Positions 51,258 through 61,938 of a DNA stretch of 64,000 nt are shown here, piece by piece (the first letter of the stretch is position 1; every line of letters begins with the position of its first letter). The notes beneath the pieces were generated by a model. It saw only the letters and a list, made by a program, of their open reading frames with translations. It had not been told where the DNA came from and did not search any database. Both the position numbers and the translations under genes were made by a program. The DNA lies in the NCBI GenBank assembly GCA_002335605.1, contig BEDY01000006.1:434001-498000 (forward strand). Direction: 5' to 3'. The DNA comes from Prillingera fragicola. Taxonomy: Eukaryota; Basidiomycota; Tremellomycetes; Trichosporonales; Trichosporonaceae.

Positions 51258-53478
51258 ATGCTCGTCGGCCAGCTGGCGACCTTGTGTTGTCTTCCCATCG
51301 CTCTGGCACTAAATCATGAGGCGAACGTTGCGCGTGTGGTCGACCATGCACCACCGGCTCTGCCCCGCGCCGATTCTATCGCGAGTGGTGCGGTACTGGC
51401 GCCGCGCAAGGTCACTAGCCATCGGGCACGCAACCACCCGCGCAAGCGTGGCTTGAGTGTCAAGCCCGACGTTGGCTTCGGCGGTGTTGACTTGCCCGTT
51501 CGTGGTGTTGAGCCGTCCCTCAGCAAGCGAGCAGAGAATGGTTCTATCATTGCTCTCGCTACGGGTCAGAGGTATGTGGGGTATCAGGCTGTGCTATCCG
51601 TGCTGACATTGCTATAGCACATTCGTGATTCCAGTGGCCTTTGGTACGCCGCCTGTGGCTTTTCCTTTGCAGCTCGACACCGGGTCGGCGGATCTCCTCA
51701 TTGCGACGACACTTTGTGGCTCGGAATGCCCAGAGTCGTCATCAGGCAATCCATACTACTCGGCCAAGTCGCACAGCGCGTCGTTCTCAGCTGTGAATGA
51801 CAACCGCACCACTTGGTCAACCCCTTTTGGCGACGGCTCCGTGGCCAGCGGTTTCATCGCTCGTGAGCGAGTGGGTCTCAGCAACTTGACCGTGCCCGAC
51901 CAAGTCCTTGGCATGATCAACGCGACCAACATGACGCTGTCAGAGCAGAAAATCTCGGGCATCATTGGTCTTGGCTTCCCGCGATTGGCGCGCCTGGCAA
52001 AGATTCTTCTCAACGAACCTGAGGCGGTGCCCACTGCTGCGGGCTTGACTGCTGCGGTCAACGGGGCCAGTTCAACTGCTTTCGGTGCTGCGTCGATGTC
52101 TAACGTGGGCGACGCGGTCAGCGCGACTGAAAGTGCCCAGACCGCCACCTCTGCAGTTCCTTCGGAAGCCGCTGTCGAAGCGCGCCAGTTGGCAAAGCGG
52201 GCCGCCTACGCGCCCTCCTTGTTCGAGTCGCTGGTCACCACGCCGCATATTCCCTACCCCGTTTTTGCCATTGCGCTGGTCCCTCCCTCAGTGGAGAAAG
52301 CGGACCCCTCGGCTACATCGTCACCTTCGGCTACTGCTACGACATCGGCAAGGTATAGTCTGAACGTTGGCTCTCTTACCCTGGGTGGCGTTTCAAACCA
52401 ATACGTGTCCGACAATGCGACATCTGGGCGCACCATCAATGACATCGAGTGGCACGATGTGGTGCCGTTTGGGCCCATGAATGAGACACTGGAACAGGCC
52501 GTAGAGTCCATTCTGGCGGCGGCCGCCACCCTGCCTGCAGGTTCAACGGCGTCAATGATCGAGTCATCGGTGCCCGTATCTACGCCTACGCCAACTGCAA
52601 ATGGAGTTCCTCTCACTATCGACCAGCTTGAGTCGGAAGAATATCTATACTGGGCAATCAAGCTCGACAATGTCGCGGTTAATGGTACTGCCATCGGAGT
52701 CAACTCGAGCTATGCGTCCATTGGTTTGCCCTCTGTGGCACTTCTCGATGTCGGTACCAACGGCATCTATGGCCCTCAGCAGGACGTTGAAAAGATCTTT
52801 AGCCACATTCTCAACGCGCGCCAGGTGGCTGAGGGCCAGTGGGCCGTGCCATGCGACACCAAAGCCACGCTGGCCTTCTCCTTTGGGGGTCGCTACGTTC
52901 AGCTCCAGCCGTCTGACTGGATGAACGCGGCTGTGGCTGGCAGCTCGTTCTGTCTGGCTTGGCCCATGGCCACGCCCCAAACTGGTGATGGCATTGACTG
53001 GCAGCTCGGTACGCCATTCCTGAAGAATGTCTACAGTGTTTTCAGCTACGGCATCAACGGCGTGCAAGCTCCAATGGTCGGCTTTCTCCCCCTGGAGTAC
53101 ACGGATCCTTCTGCCAACGCCTCGTCCCCCACTCCCACGGTCATTGTACCCGCACAGCCGGCGCAAACGGTCGGTACGACATTGCCCAACAACCTTCTCC
53201 CGGATCTGGCGTATCCGACACCGACCTACGCTTTCAAGGCTGCTCAGAGTGGCCAGATTCAGAACATTGGTTTGGCCAACTCGTCGGCGTACAGCGTGGG
53301 ACCCGTGCCGGTCGTCACCCTGCCGTCGGCTGTGGTCACTGACGGCGCGGCGCCGCCCGTCCCCGGCTGGCCCGGGGGCAGCAACGATCATACAGCGGAG
53401 AGTGGTGCATTTGCTACTGCGGTCGGAGTCGTGCCCGCGCTTGCTGCGTTCATCCTCCAAATTTTCGCTCCCCTCTAA
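51258..53478 (+). CDS. Secreted, probably GPI-anchored, pepsin-like aspartic protease
   Basis: Exons 51258-51571 and 51618-53478 give 724 residues. A signal peptide (LATLCCLPIALAL) is followed by a propeptide ending at a Kex2-type KR (90-91). The pepsin fold starts at about 108; the first catalytic motif is LDTGSADLL (D125). The second is LLDVGTNGIYG (D482), where Val replaces the usual Ser or Thr. The 357-residue gap between the two Asp is far above the pepsin norm because of Ala/Ser-rich insertions, one with an internal KR (298-299). The C-terminus is Ser/Pro-rich and ends in a hydrophobic stretch (VVPALAAFILQIFAPL) as in GPI-anchored yapsins. Confidence 0.88.
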
Positions 53479-53654
53479 TTGCATTGTCAGGGGTTGAGTA
53501 CGTGCTTGCTTGTGCTCGCTCCTGACACAGGACTGTATCCACCCACCCCTTAATATGTAACTGTAGACGACCACACCACCAATTGGACACTCGCCACGAT
53601 ATGTGATGTTATGCATGGCGTTGAAGAAGATTGGATATGATTGATCTACGCAGC

Positions 53655-54667
53655 CTAGAGCGCCGTCTTGAGCTCAGCGTCGCGTGGGACACTGACACTC
53701 TCGGTTTCAAGCGGAACGAAAACATGCTGCTGGTAAAACTTGAGCTCGTTGATGCTGGCCTGTATGTCGTCGAGGGCACTGAAAGGTCAGCGAGCGGCAG
53801 GGACATCCCACACGAGTGACTCACCGGTGTGCCGACTCTGTCTTCCTCTGCTCCTTCTCGCGCTTGATCAGATTGGGGTACCACCTCCTAGCTATCTCCT
53901 GTCGTTGCATTAGCAACTCACATCTCCAATGTTGCCTCAGCAGCTCACTTTCACGGACGAAACGTCGACGATCCGGTAGCTCAAGTGCTGCATCACCTCG
54001 GGCATGCCAACGAGGAGGAAGCTGGAATCAGTCAGTTCAACGCACTCTTGTGTCCTCTCATAAACGCATCGTCACTTACCGCATGTCAGCATGCACCGAG
54101 CTGCCCGCCAACAGTCCGGCACCGCGCTCCGGGATCCACTTCTTGATGTACGAGAGCACATTGGCCGTGACCTCGGCGTAGCTGTGGGGAGAGGCAATGC
54201 ACGCGTCCGTGAGGCCAGATTTTCCATGCTGGTTGACGCACCACTCGCCCATGCTGTTGGTCAGCGGACGCTCATTAATAAGGACAATGTCCAACGAGGA
54301 CTCGCGTCGAGCCTCGCAATGGAGACGCCTGACTGAACTCGAACCGAGCGCGACGCGACTCACTTGTCAAGCACCTCCTTGGGCGTGTTAATGACCCAGC
54401 TCACGCCCTCATCGACAGGGCGCAGGTGGCCGTCCGTGATGATCACGGCAATCTCAATGATACGGTCATTGGCGATGTCGAGGCCGGTCATTTCGCAGTC
54501 AACCTGTACGCGTCAGCGAGCCCCTGCCATGACCTTGCACTGGCCCCAGAGTGTCCCATTCAACTTACCCAGACCATGGGCCCGTCATCGTATGTGAGTG
54601 GTTGCATTGCGCGGGGTACCGGGGGAGGAACACGGTCAACAAGTGCATGACTCTTCGACGCGATCAT
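53655..54667 (-). CDS. REX2: Oligoribonuclease (REXO2/Rex2)
   Basis: DEDDh 3'-5' exonuclease that degrades very short RNAs, usually mitochondrial and cytosolic. Exons 54667-54569, 54503-54364, 54253-54080, 54021-53949, 53898-53825 and 53778-53655 give 227 residues. Signature MVWVDCEMTGLDIANDRIIE (DxE), NQHGKSGLTDACI, MQHLSYRIVDVSSVKEIARR, and HRALDDIQASINELKFY (the His-Asp pair) are all present. A second in-frame AUG at 54607 begins directly before the core (MQPLTYDDGPMVW) and could give a form without the 20-residue leader. Confidence 0.95.
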
Positions 54668-54928
54668 GTTGACTTTTGACCGGCCCTGAATGTTCCATGC
54701 CGGAAGGTGTTGCCACTGCTCACGGCAACATATGTATTGTTACGACCACGCTGGGTTACCTCTCTGCAGTGTCCAAAGCAATCCAGCCCATGCCAAGCTC
54801 GTATATTGCCAGGAACCCCAAACAGTGCATATGATTTTGCGTCGACAGTTGGATAGACTATGGCAGAAATGACATTACGATCTACCAGAATCTCGAGACA
54901 CCCCTCGCCACTCTCCCTCTCACTGGCT

Positions 54929-56199
54929 TTACTGACCCTGGCCACCGGCACCACCGGCACCACCCTGGCCGCCCATGAACTGCTGTGCGCTGCAGAGTCA
55001 GAATCACTTCCCACCGGGAGCACTTACAGGTCGCGCATCGAAGGGTCCTGAGCAAGAGCGCTAAAGTCGGGCATACCACCGCCGTTCTGCATATTCTCGG
55101 CCATGCCACGGAGAGTGGGGTTGGACATGAGACGCTCAAGACCACCGTTGGCCATCATCTGCTGAGCCCTGTGTTGTCAATGGCCGCACGTGTCCCGACA
55201 GGAGTCGACTCACATTGCCATCATCTGAGGGTTCTGCATCATCGAAGCGAGATCCGGCATGCCGCCACCGCCGCCGCCAGCACCACCACCGAACATGCCA
55301 GCAAGCGATGCAAGGTCAGGCATTCCACCGGCACCACCGCCAGCACCACCGCCAGCTGCGGGCTCACGGTCCGAGACGGCGTTCGACTTCTGCTCGGCGT
55401 ACTTGACCTTGGCGGTCGCGAGCGAGGCCTTGGCGTTGGCATTGTTGGGGTCGATCTTGAGGCCATTCTCGTAAGCCTCGACGGCAGCCTCGTAGTTTCC
55501 AAGCGAGAAGTTTGCGTGTCTGGAACGTGTCAGCGCGGCCGAGACAGAACCATGTGTACCACATACCCAAGACGCGAGAAGCCCTTGGCAAACTTGGGGT
55601 CAAGATCAATGGCAGCCTCGGCATCCTCGACAGCCTTCTGGTGTTCACCCTTACCACCCCATGCGGCGGCACGGTTCGAGTAGTAGACGGGGTCGGGGTT
55701 GAGCTTGATCGCCTCAGTGTACTTGGCAATGGCAGCGTCGTAGTCCTTCTGGCCCATGAGCTTGTTGCCCTCGCCCTTGAGCTTGTCGGCGTTGGCCTTG
55801 TCAGCCGCCGAGGGTCCGTCAGTGGCCGCCGAGGTTGAGGCCGAGGCAGCAGCAGGGGCGGCGGCACCACCAGACTTGCTCTTGGTCTTCGCCAATACGT
55901 CGAGAAGGCTCAGGAGCGATGTGGGCTTGATAGAGTACGCGCTCTGGTCCTCGGTCGAATCGGCGTCAACACCGAACGACTCGGAGAGACACTGGACTGC
56001 GAGGGCCTGTCAGTGGGTGTGGGAATGTAAACGTGAGAGGAACGCACTGGCAACATCGAGGCTCTCCTTGTCGTCCTCCTTGACGGTGCCGTCCTGCTGC
56101 GAGGTACGCAGGAAGTCGATGCTGAACGAGTTAGCGCCGCACTCCAAGGCCATTGACGTACATGTTAAAAACGAGTTGCTTCTTCCTCTGGTCAGCCAT
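54929..56199 (-). CDS. SGT2: SGT2/SGTA TPR co-chaperone
   Basis: Hands tail-anchored membrane proteins to the GET pathway in the cytosol. Exons 56199-56162, 56121-56048, 55996-55567, 55519-55214, 55168-55028 and 54989-54929 give 349 residues. N-terminal dimerisation helices contain IIDFLRTSQQDGTV and IQCLSESFGVD. After an Ala/Ser linker come three TPR motifs (about 105-225): KGEGNKLMGQKDYDAAIAKY, NRAAAWGGKGEHQKAVEDAE, ANFSLGNYEAAVEAYENGLK. The C-terminal substrate-binding part is Gly/Met/Gln-rich (MMQNPQMMAMAQQMMANGG, LMSNPTLRGMAENMQ) and ends with GGAGG repeats. Confidence 0.95.
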
Positions 56200-56838
56200 T
56201 TTGAGTATGTGTATGCGATGATGCAGAGGACACTATCAATCAATATGTGCCAGCAACATCTAGACAGGGACGCCCAAGCGTCACTATGGCACGCGAATGC
56301 CACGTGCAAGTGAACATTGTGATGCAGGGTTTATTACGTAAATTATGGTTCTCTACTTGATTGTATACAACGAGCCTGACTTTTTTCGGTCTCCACTTCA
56401 CACCATGCCCATGCTCGCTGTGCATCCCACTGCGATCTCCATCTTCGCCCTCCCGGTAGGGGGAAGCGCCTCATCACCCGTACTCCCGAACACGGTGGCG
56501 TTTCCATCACGCTACCCAGCAGGGTCACCACCGCGGACAGTTGCCGGACACGTAGAGTCCGTATCTTCGTAGTCTCTGTCGATCTTATCATCCTGTCTTC
56601 TTTGTATATGCTGCATAACTGCCTCTACTCCGCTTCCCATCCGGCCTTGTCCTCTTCGATCCTATCCCCTCCGGGCTAACCGAGCAGTAGTGTACAAGTC
56701 GCGTGCTTATTGACAGCGACGCTCTTTCTTAGAGCTTCTCCATACCTGCATTACCCAATACCATGCATCATAATACAAGGTCACTCCTGACCACCCTCTC
56801 ACGCAGCCACGCTCCTAGCCATGCTAGCGCAACGGCCT

Positions 56839-57132
56839 CTAAAAGCCAATACGTTGCTGGGCAGTCATTCCCTCGCGACGGCGGCGACGCTCCTCAAGGC
56901 GTTCATCACCGGGAGCCGCAGCCTGCGCAGGAGTAGCACCACCATTGGGCTGCTCTCCGGCCTTGACTGTGCGCGTGCTTGCGCTAGCACCTTGGCTGAC
57001 ACTCGTGTTTCCGTTGCCAGACCCGGGGGCTGTGGCCTGTTGGGCTTCGGCGCGACGCTTCTGAACCTCGACTTGCAGGAGTTTCAGGTCGGAGGGGCGG
57101 AGGGGGATCGCGGTTGGATTGGAGCGGATCAT
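56839..57132 (-). CDS. CDC26: Anaphase-promoting complex subunit CDC26
   Basis: Single exon, 97 residues. CDC26 (Hcn1, APC12) inserts its acetylated N-terminal Met into the TPR groove of Cdc16/APC6. The start MIRSNPTAIPLRPSDLKLLQ matches the family pattern of Met, one or two residues, Arg, Pro-Thr-x-Ile-x-Leu, then Asp. The protein continues as a charged helix (EVQKRRAEAQQ), a polar linker, and ends RREGMTAQQRIGF, where RIG near the C-terminus is shared by many homologues. The match is short, so this rests on the N-terminal pattern, size and C-terminal RIG. Confidence 0.75.
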   Translation of the reverse strand: MIRSNPTAIPLRPSDLKLLQVEVQKRRAEAQQATAPGSGNGNTSVSQGASASTRTVKAGEQPNGGATPAQAAAPGDERLEERRRRREGMTAQQRIGF

Positions 57133-57393
57133 AACTTGATATTTTGAGGTCAAAGATGCAGGCGACGGTCGGTGGAACAAGTGATGAGAGGAAACAGGTG
57201 GCGATGACTATGATTGTTGATCTACAGGTGGAGTGTGAGCGGAATCAAATTGCTGCATCGGGCAATTGCCTCAAAGCTGTGCCTGAGTGGCGGAGCTCAT
57301 TTCGCAGTTGCAGCTCGACTTTGTCGACGACATCATCCTTGTCACTTCCACTCCATCCTTCTTTGCCAGCCATCCGCTACCCAGAACGCGAAC

Positions 57394-58259
57394 ATGGAGG
57401 TCGTTAACAAGGCAAAGGACTTTGTCCTCAACTTTAAGGTACGCATGCAAATGGGCATGCAGCAGCTGACACCGTAGGAGCAGAGGCTATCTGGTCTTAA
57501 GTCGCCAGCCGAGTTCGTGAGTGTCACAACCGTGTGCCCGCAACATCGAAGGAACTGGACCGTCTCTGCAGCAAAGAGGTGTGAGGAGGCCAGTTTGGGT
57601 TCAGATGTTATGCAGATCGCCCTATGTGGTGGTTACATCTCAGACGGAATGCTGTGCCATGGCAGCAATGTGCACAGGTGGAGGTTGGACAGCGCTGACC
57701 TTGCAGTTTGACCACCGCCAGCTGTCGCGGCCCCAGAACATGAACGATGCCACCCAGGTAAGTTGGAAGAACGATAAGCAGCAACTTCAAGGTCTTGAGG
57801 CTTTGCTTGAGCTTGAGACTTGTCTCGGCATCTCCCGCTGTCCGCAAGCTGACTCTCCAGCGCATCACTTACAACACCCGGACCTTCAGCGGCAACTACC
57901 TGTTGATCGTTGCCGGTCTGGCCGTCTACGCAATCATTACCAACCCTCTTCTCCTCATTGCCATTGCAGTGTTTGCCGGTGGCTTTGCGGCCATCAACAA
58001 GTTTGGTGAGTTACCTAACCCTCACGAGGTGGTCGCTGACCTGTCAGGCGCCGAGCCGCTTGAAATTGGTAACCAGGTTATCACCCAGAAGTCGCTGTAC
58101 ATTGCGCTCTTTGTCATTGGTCTCCCCATTATGTGGCTCGCGTCGCCAGTCTCGGTGTTCTTCTGGCTTCTTGGCTCGAGCGCAATCCTCATTCTTGGCC
58201 ACGCCGTCCTGATGGAGCCTGGACTTGAGAGCGAGTACCAGGGTATCGAGACCGTCTAA
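57394..58259 (+). CDS. YIP3: PRA1/Yip3-family Rab acceptor
   Basis: Membrane protein of the ER-Golgi that binds prenylated Rab GTPases. Exons 57394-57438, 57478-57516, 57707-57757, 57861-58005 and 58048-58259 give 163 residues. The PRA1 signature reads FFDHRQLSRPQNMNDATQRI followed by TYNTRTFSGNYLLI, then two hydrophobic hairpins (AGLAVYAIITNPLLLIAIAVF and LYIALFVIGLPIMWLASPVSVFFWLLGSSAILILGHAVL, shown as blocks). It ends with acidic YQGIETV. Exons are very small and intron 2 (57517-57706) is 190 bp, unusually long. Confidence 0.92.
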
Positions 58260-59081
58260 TTCAGACGTCAGACGCCCGGTACCGCCGCGCACGGTGTCAT
58301 GGCTGAGGTAGGGGAGAGGATGATAGAGACGGCGGCATCATGACAATCTCCAAAGATCTTACGCTGGCAGCTAACTGGCGTTGATAGACCGCAAACCCTG
58401 TTCTGCCCAAACTGGCGCCAAGTGGCTCATGCAGTCACAAGGCACTACCATGCCATGTACAGAACATTAGATGAAACACTTTGCACCATCTGTGCGGAAG
58501 ACTTACTCGTACTGCGCACATGCCGTCCAGGCGCAGTCGTCCGCAGCACGCCCACCTAGCCGTCCCGTGACAAACGCGCCCTGCGGTCACTACGCAGCTG
58601 TTTCCACTGATGAACTTGAGCTCAAATGGGGAGAAGCTTGTCACGGCGTGTCATCAGGTCGCCACAGCTTGTCTTCGCCGCAGCTTGTCTGGTCTTGTCA
58701 AGCGGGTGAAGGGTTGTCTTGAAAACGGTGCCTGATTGAGCAGCCGCCCTTGGCCGTAGACAGAAGCAATACGCGACATGGCAGCCTCCTCGTCTCGTTG
58801 CGCAGAGAGAGACTGTGCACGGGAGTGGGCCGTGGGCATACCTCCATGCCTGCTCGACACATCAAAGATGAGCTACTTTGAGCACGCAGATCGCTTCCCC
58901 AGAATATTGCTTGGGCGAGGTGAGCGACTTGGCTGGCAGTATCTCGCGCGCCGTGCAGAATAAAACACATGCTACATTAAAATACAGAATTATGGGGCTA
59001 TTGTCCTTGCAATTGGAAAGGCAGTGAATGTCCTTTGTTGGTAGAGTGGTGTGTGCAGTTGCACGTGCAGAGCATGTCTGC
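58260..59081. other. Convergent spacer PRA1 / multicopper oxidase
   Basis: About 820 bp between two convergent genes with no supported gene. Open frames at 58435-58970 lack recognisable domains. An AT-rich patch at 58965-58995 lies just past the oxidase stop and may be its polyadenylation region. Confidence 0.4.
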
Positions 59082-61938
59082 TTAGGCACTGGAAGTGGGA
59101 GTAGCGGTCGGCGACGCAACAGGAGCCGAAGGGTCGGCAGGGGCGTTGGCAGCGTCCGAAGGCGAAGCATCGCTCGTGGAGTTGGCGGCGCCCGTAGGAG
59201 CCGAGCCCGTGGGTGAAGCGGCCACTCCAGCAGCAGCAGCCGAGACGGCTGCAGCGACGACCGTACCCTCGGCCTGGGCGGAAGCGACGGCGGCAACGGC
59301 ATCGGCATCCGCAACGGGAGTGTTGACAACAGTCGAGTCCTTGGGTGTGTCGCCATCGGCCTTGACACTGTCAGCCACGCCACCAGGTGACTCCCAGACG
59401 ACAGCGGCAGACTCTTGGGAGATGCCCACGAGACCGGCATATGTCTGTGTAGCAGCTGCCTCGGTGAAAACCTGGACACCAGCAGCGGCGGGGGTAGGCC
59501 CGGGGTCGGGAACGGTGATGGAGCCGCGGACAGTCGAGGTGCCTTCTATAAGCACGTAGCTCGAGCGGTCCATGGAGAAAATACGAGGCTCAAGCTTGGC
59601 GCGCTGCTCCAGGTGCTGAGCCTTGACGCTGACTTCGCGAGCAACGGGCACGAGCTCGTCCTCGACGTCACGGCCCTGAGGGGGACGGAAGTCACGACGG
59701 GCGGGGCCGAATGCGTCACGGTCGAGACCAGCGCAGAGGTTGGCCCAGGCGTTGGGGTTCTTCTGGCGCTTGATCTCATTAGGACGCACGACAATCACGC
59801 CGAGCTTTCCGGCTGCCAAGTGCCAGCCGATGTGGCAGTGCAGCGGCCAGACACCGGGGTTGTCAGTTTTGACGCGGAGGATGGCCCAGGATGCGGAGGG
59901 AATGGTAATCGTGTCGCGGCGCAGCGGGTTGGTGAGATTGAGCTGCACGTTGGGAATGTCCTCAATGGCAAGGGTCCCCGAGCCACGGCCGACAATGTAG
60001 AAGGGCCTGCCGTGAAGGTGGAAGGGGTGAGCCAGTCCTTGGTCAAGCTGGTTGATCAGAAGGTCGGCAGCGCCTTCCTGGTCCCAAGTTGCCGCAGCGA
60101 CGTTCTCGCCATTGATCTGCAGGCCGTCCTGGATCTGCTGGAAGAGGGGGTAGTTCTGCAATCGTCAGCAAACTGCTCTAGCTCAATTCTTGTCCACGGA
60201 GGCAGCGCGCTCCTCTGTTTGCACGTCCAGAAACAACATACAATTTGGTTGTGGAAATTCTTTCCATTGTAGCCAAATCCGATAAAGGGCAGCTTGGTCT
60301 CTGGCTCGACAAAGTTGCCGAACGCAGAGTCCATACGGGTGGAAATGAAGGTCGAGGCAGGGGCGTCCTCTCGCACGAGCGGCTTCAAAGTGTACTCGTT
60401 GTCGAGGTCATCGCACGGAGTTTCGACTGTAGCGAGGTTTGGCCATGCAGCGGACGTGGGGTTCTTGCTACTCCATGCGATGCCAAGGAAGTCGGTGTAG
60501 CGGAGGATAGCAAGAGAGCCCATGTCGAAGCCGCCGAAGAGGCAACCAGCTGCCACATTGGCGCGAATCCAGAATGCGCTGCGGAGCCCGCCCTGATTCA
60601 GATGCACGACCACAGAGTAGCGCTGTCCGGGGTCGATGGAAATCTCATGCACGTAGACAGGCTCAATGGGCGTGTCGTCGACTTCGATGACCTTGAGAAG
60701 GTGCTGGTCGATTGACATGCGGATCTGGGCGAGCGCGCCAGTGTTGACCAGGCGGAAGCGGACCTTGGAGCCGAGCTTGGCCTTGATCTCCGTGGGTGCC
60801 TTGGTGTTGCAAGTCGAGCCAGGCTGAGCCTTAGTGCAGTCGGTCTGGCCCACGCCGTTGATAATGACTGAGTCAGGCTGGGTTGGAATGACCTGACCAC
60901 GGAAGCCCTGAGAGATGTTGTGCAGGCGGTGGATGATAAAATCCGAGTTATAGTGGTTCCAGTCCGAGAGGAACATGACGCGATCGTCGTCATAGTCCTG
61001 GTATTGTTCGAGCGGGTCGTTGCGCGAGTGGACAATGAGCGCTCCGTAGAGGCCGTCGGCCATGGAGTTGCTGTAGTGCGAGTGGTACCAATATGTGCCA
61101 TACTCCGAGTCGAGGGTGAAGCGGTAAGTAAACGACTTGCCAGCGGGAATGCCACACTGCGAGATACCAGGCACACCGTCCGCCCAGTTGGTACCATACT
61201 GGCGAATACCGTGCCAGTGGATCGACTGCGGCATGTCGAGGTTGTTGGTGACCTTGATCTCGAGCGTGTCGCCCTCGTTGGCCTCGATGATGGGGCTGGC
61301 GATATCAGCACTTGCCGTAACAGCGTCACTTACCCAGGGAACTGGTTGTTGATGGTGTACATCTCGCGCAAGTAGCCATCAGGTGCGCCAGCAGACTTGC
61401 CGAGCTGAAGAGTAATGTACCGGGTGCGGGGGAACCTGCTAATGTAGCCTCCACCAGTGACCTTTGTGTTTGGCGCAGAAGCAGTACGAGCAGGGATGGG
61501 CGCCTGGGGATACGACCACACGGACGACTGAGGAAGGCAGACAGGAGCGCCACAGTTGACTGGCGGTGTGGAGGAGGGATCCGGGGTGGTCGTGGGATCA
61601 ACTGGAGTAGTGGTCGGGGGCTGGGTGCTAGTGGGGGGCACCGTCGACGTAGGGCGAACTGTCGACGACCGGCGGGTGCTCGAGGACGACTTGGAGGTCG
61701 AAGTGCGTTTGGTCGACGTGGTGCAGCCGCCGAGCCAAGGGAGCCACGGGATGCAAATACCTAGCAAACGCTTTTCGTTGTAGACGGCGACTTCGGTGAG
61801 ACGGGCGGCGGCGGCTTCAGCCTCGATCTGGTAGGGAGGAACACTGGCTGGCGTCGGCGTCGGCGTCGGCACCGGGGCAGTTGCCTGAGCCAGCACGGCC
61901 ATGAAGGCGAACAGCTGAAGCTGAACGAGGAGACGCAT
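59082..61938 (-). CDS. Secreted laccase-like multicopper oxidase with long tails
   Basis: Exons 61938-61334, 61295-60242 and 60155-59082 give 910 residues, well above the 500-650 of typical fungal laccases. After a signal peptide (LLVQLQLFAFMAVLAQA) comes a Ser/Thr/Pro-rich mucin-like stretch of about 60 residues. The three cupredoxin domains carry all copper sites: HWHG (about 228), WYHSH (about 272), HPFHLHG (about 596) and HCHIGWH (about 659). An Ala/Ser/Thr-rich tail of roughly 150 residues follows, ending without a clear GPI hydrophobic segment. The ligand set is intact, so it should be active on phenols or metal ions; whether it makes melanin is not shown. Gene is flanked by long empty regions. 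Confidence 0.93.
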
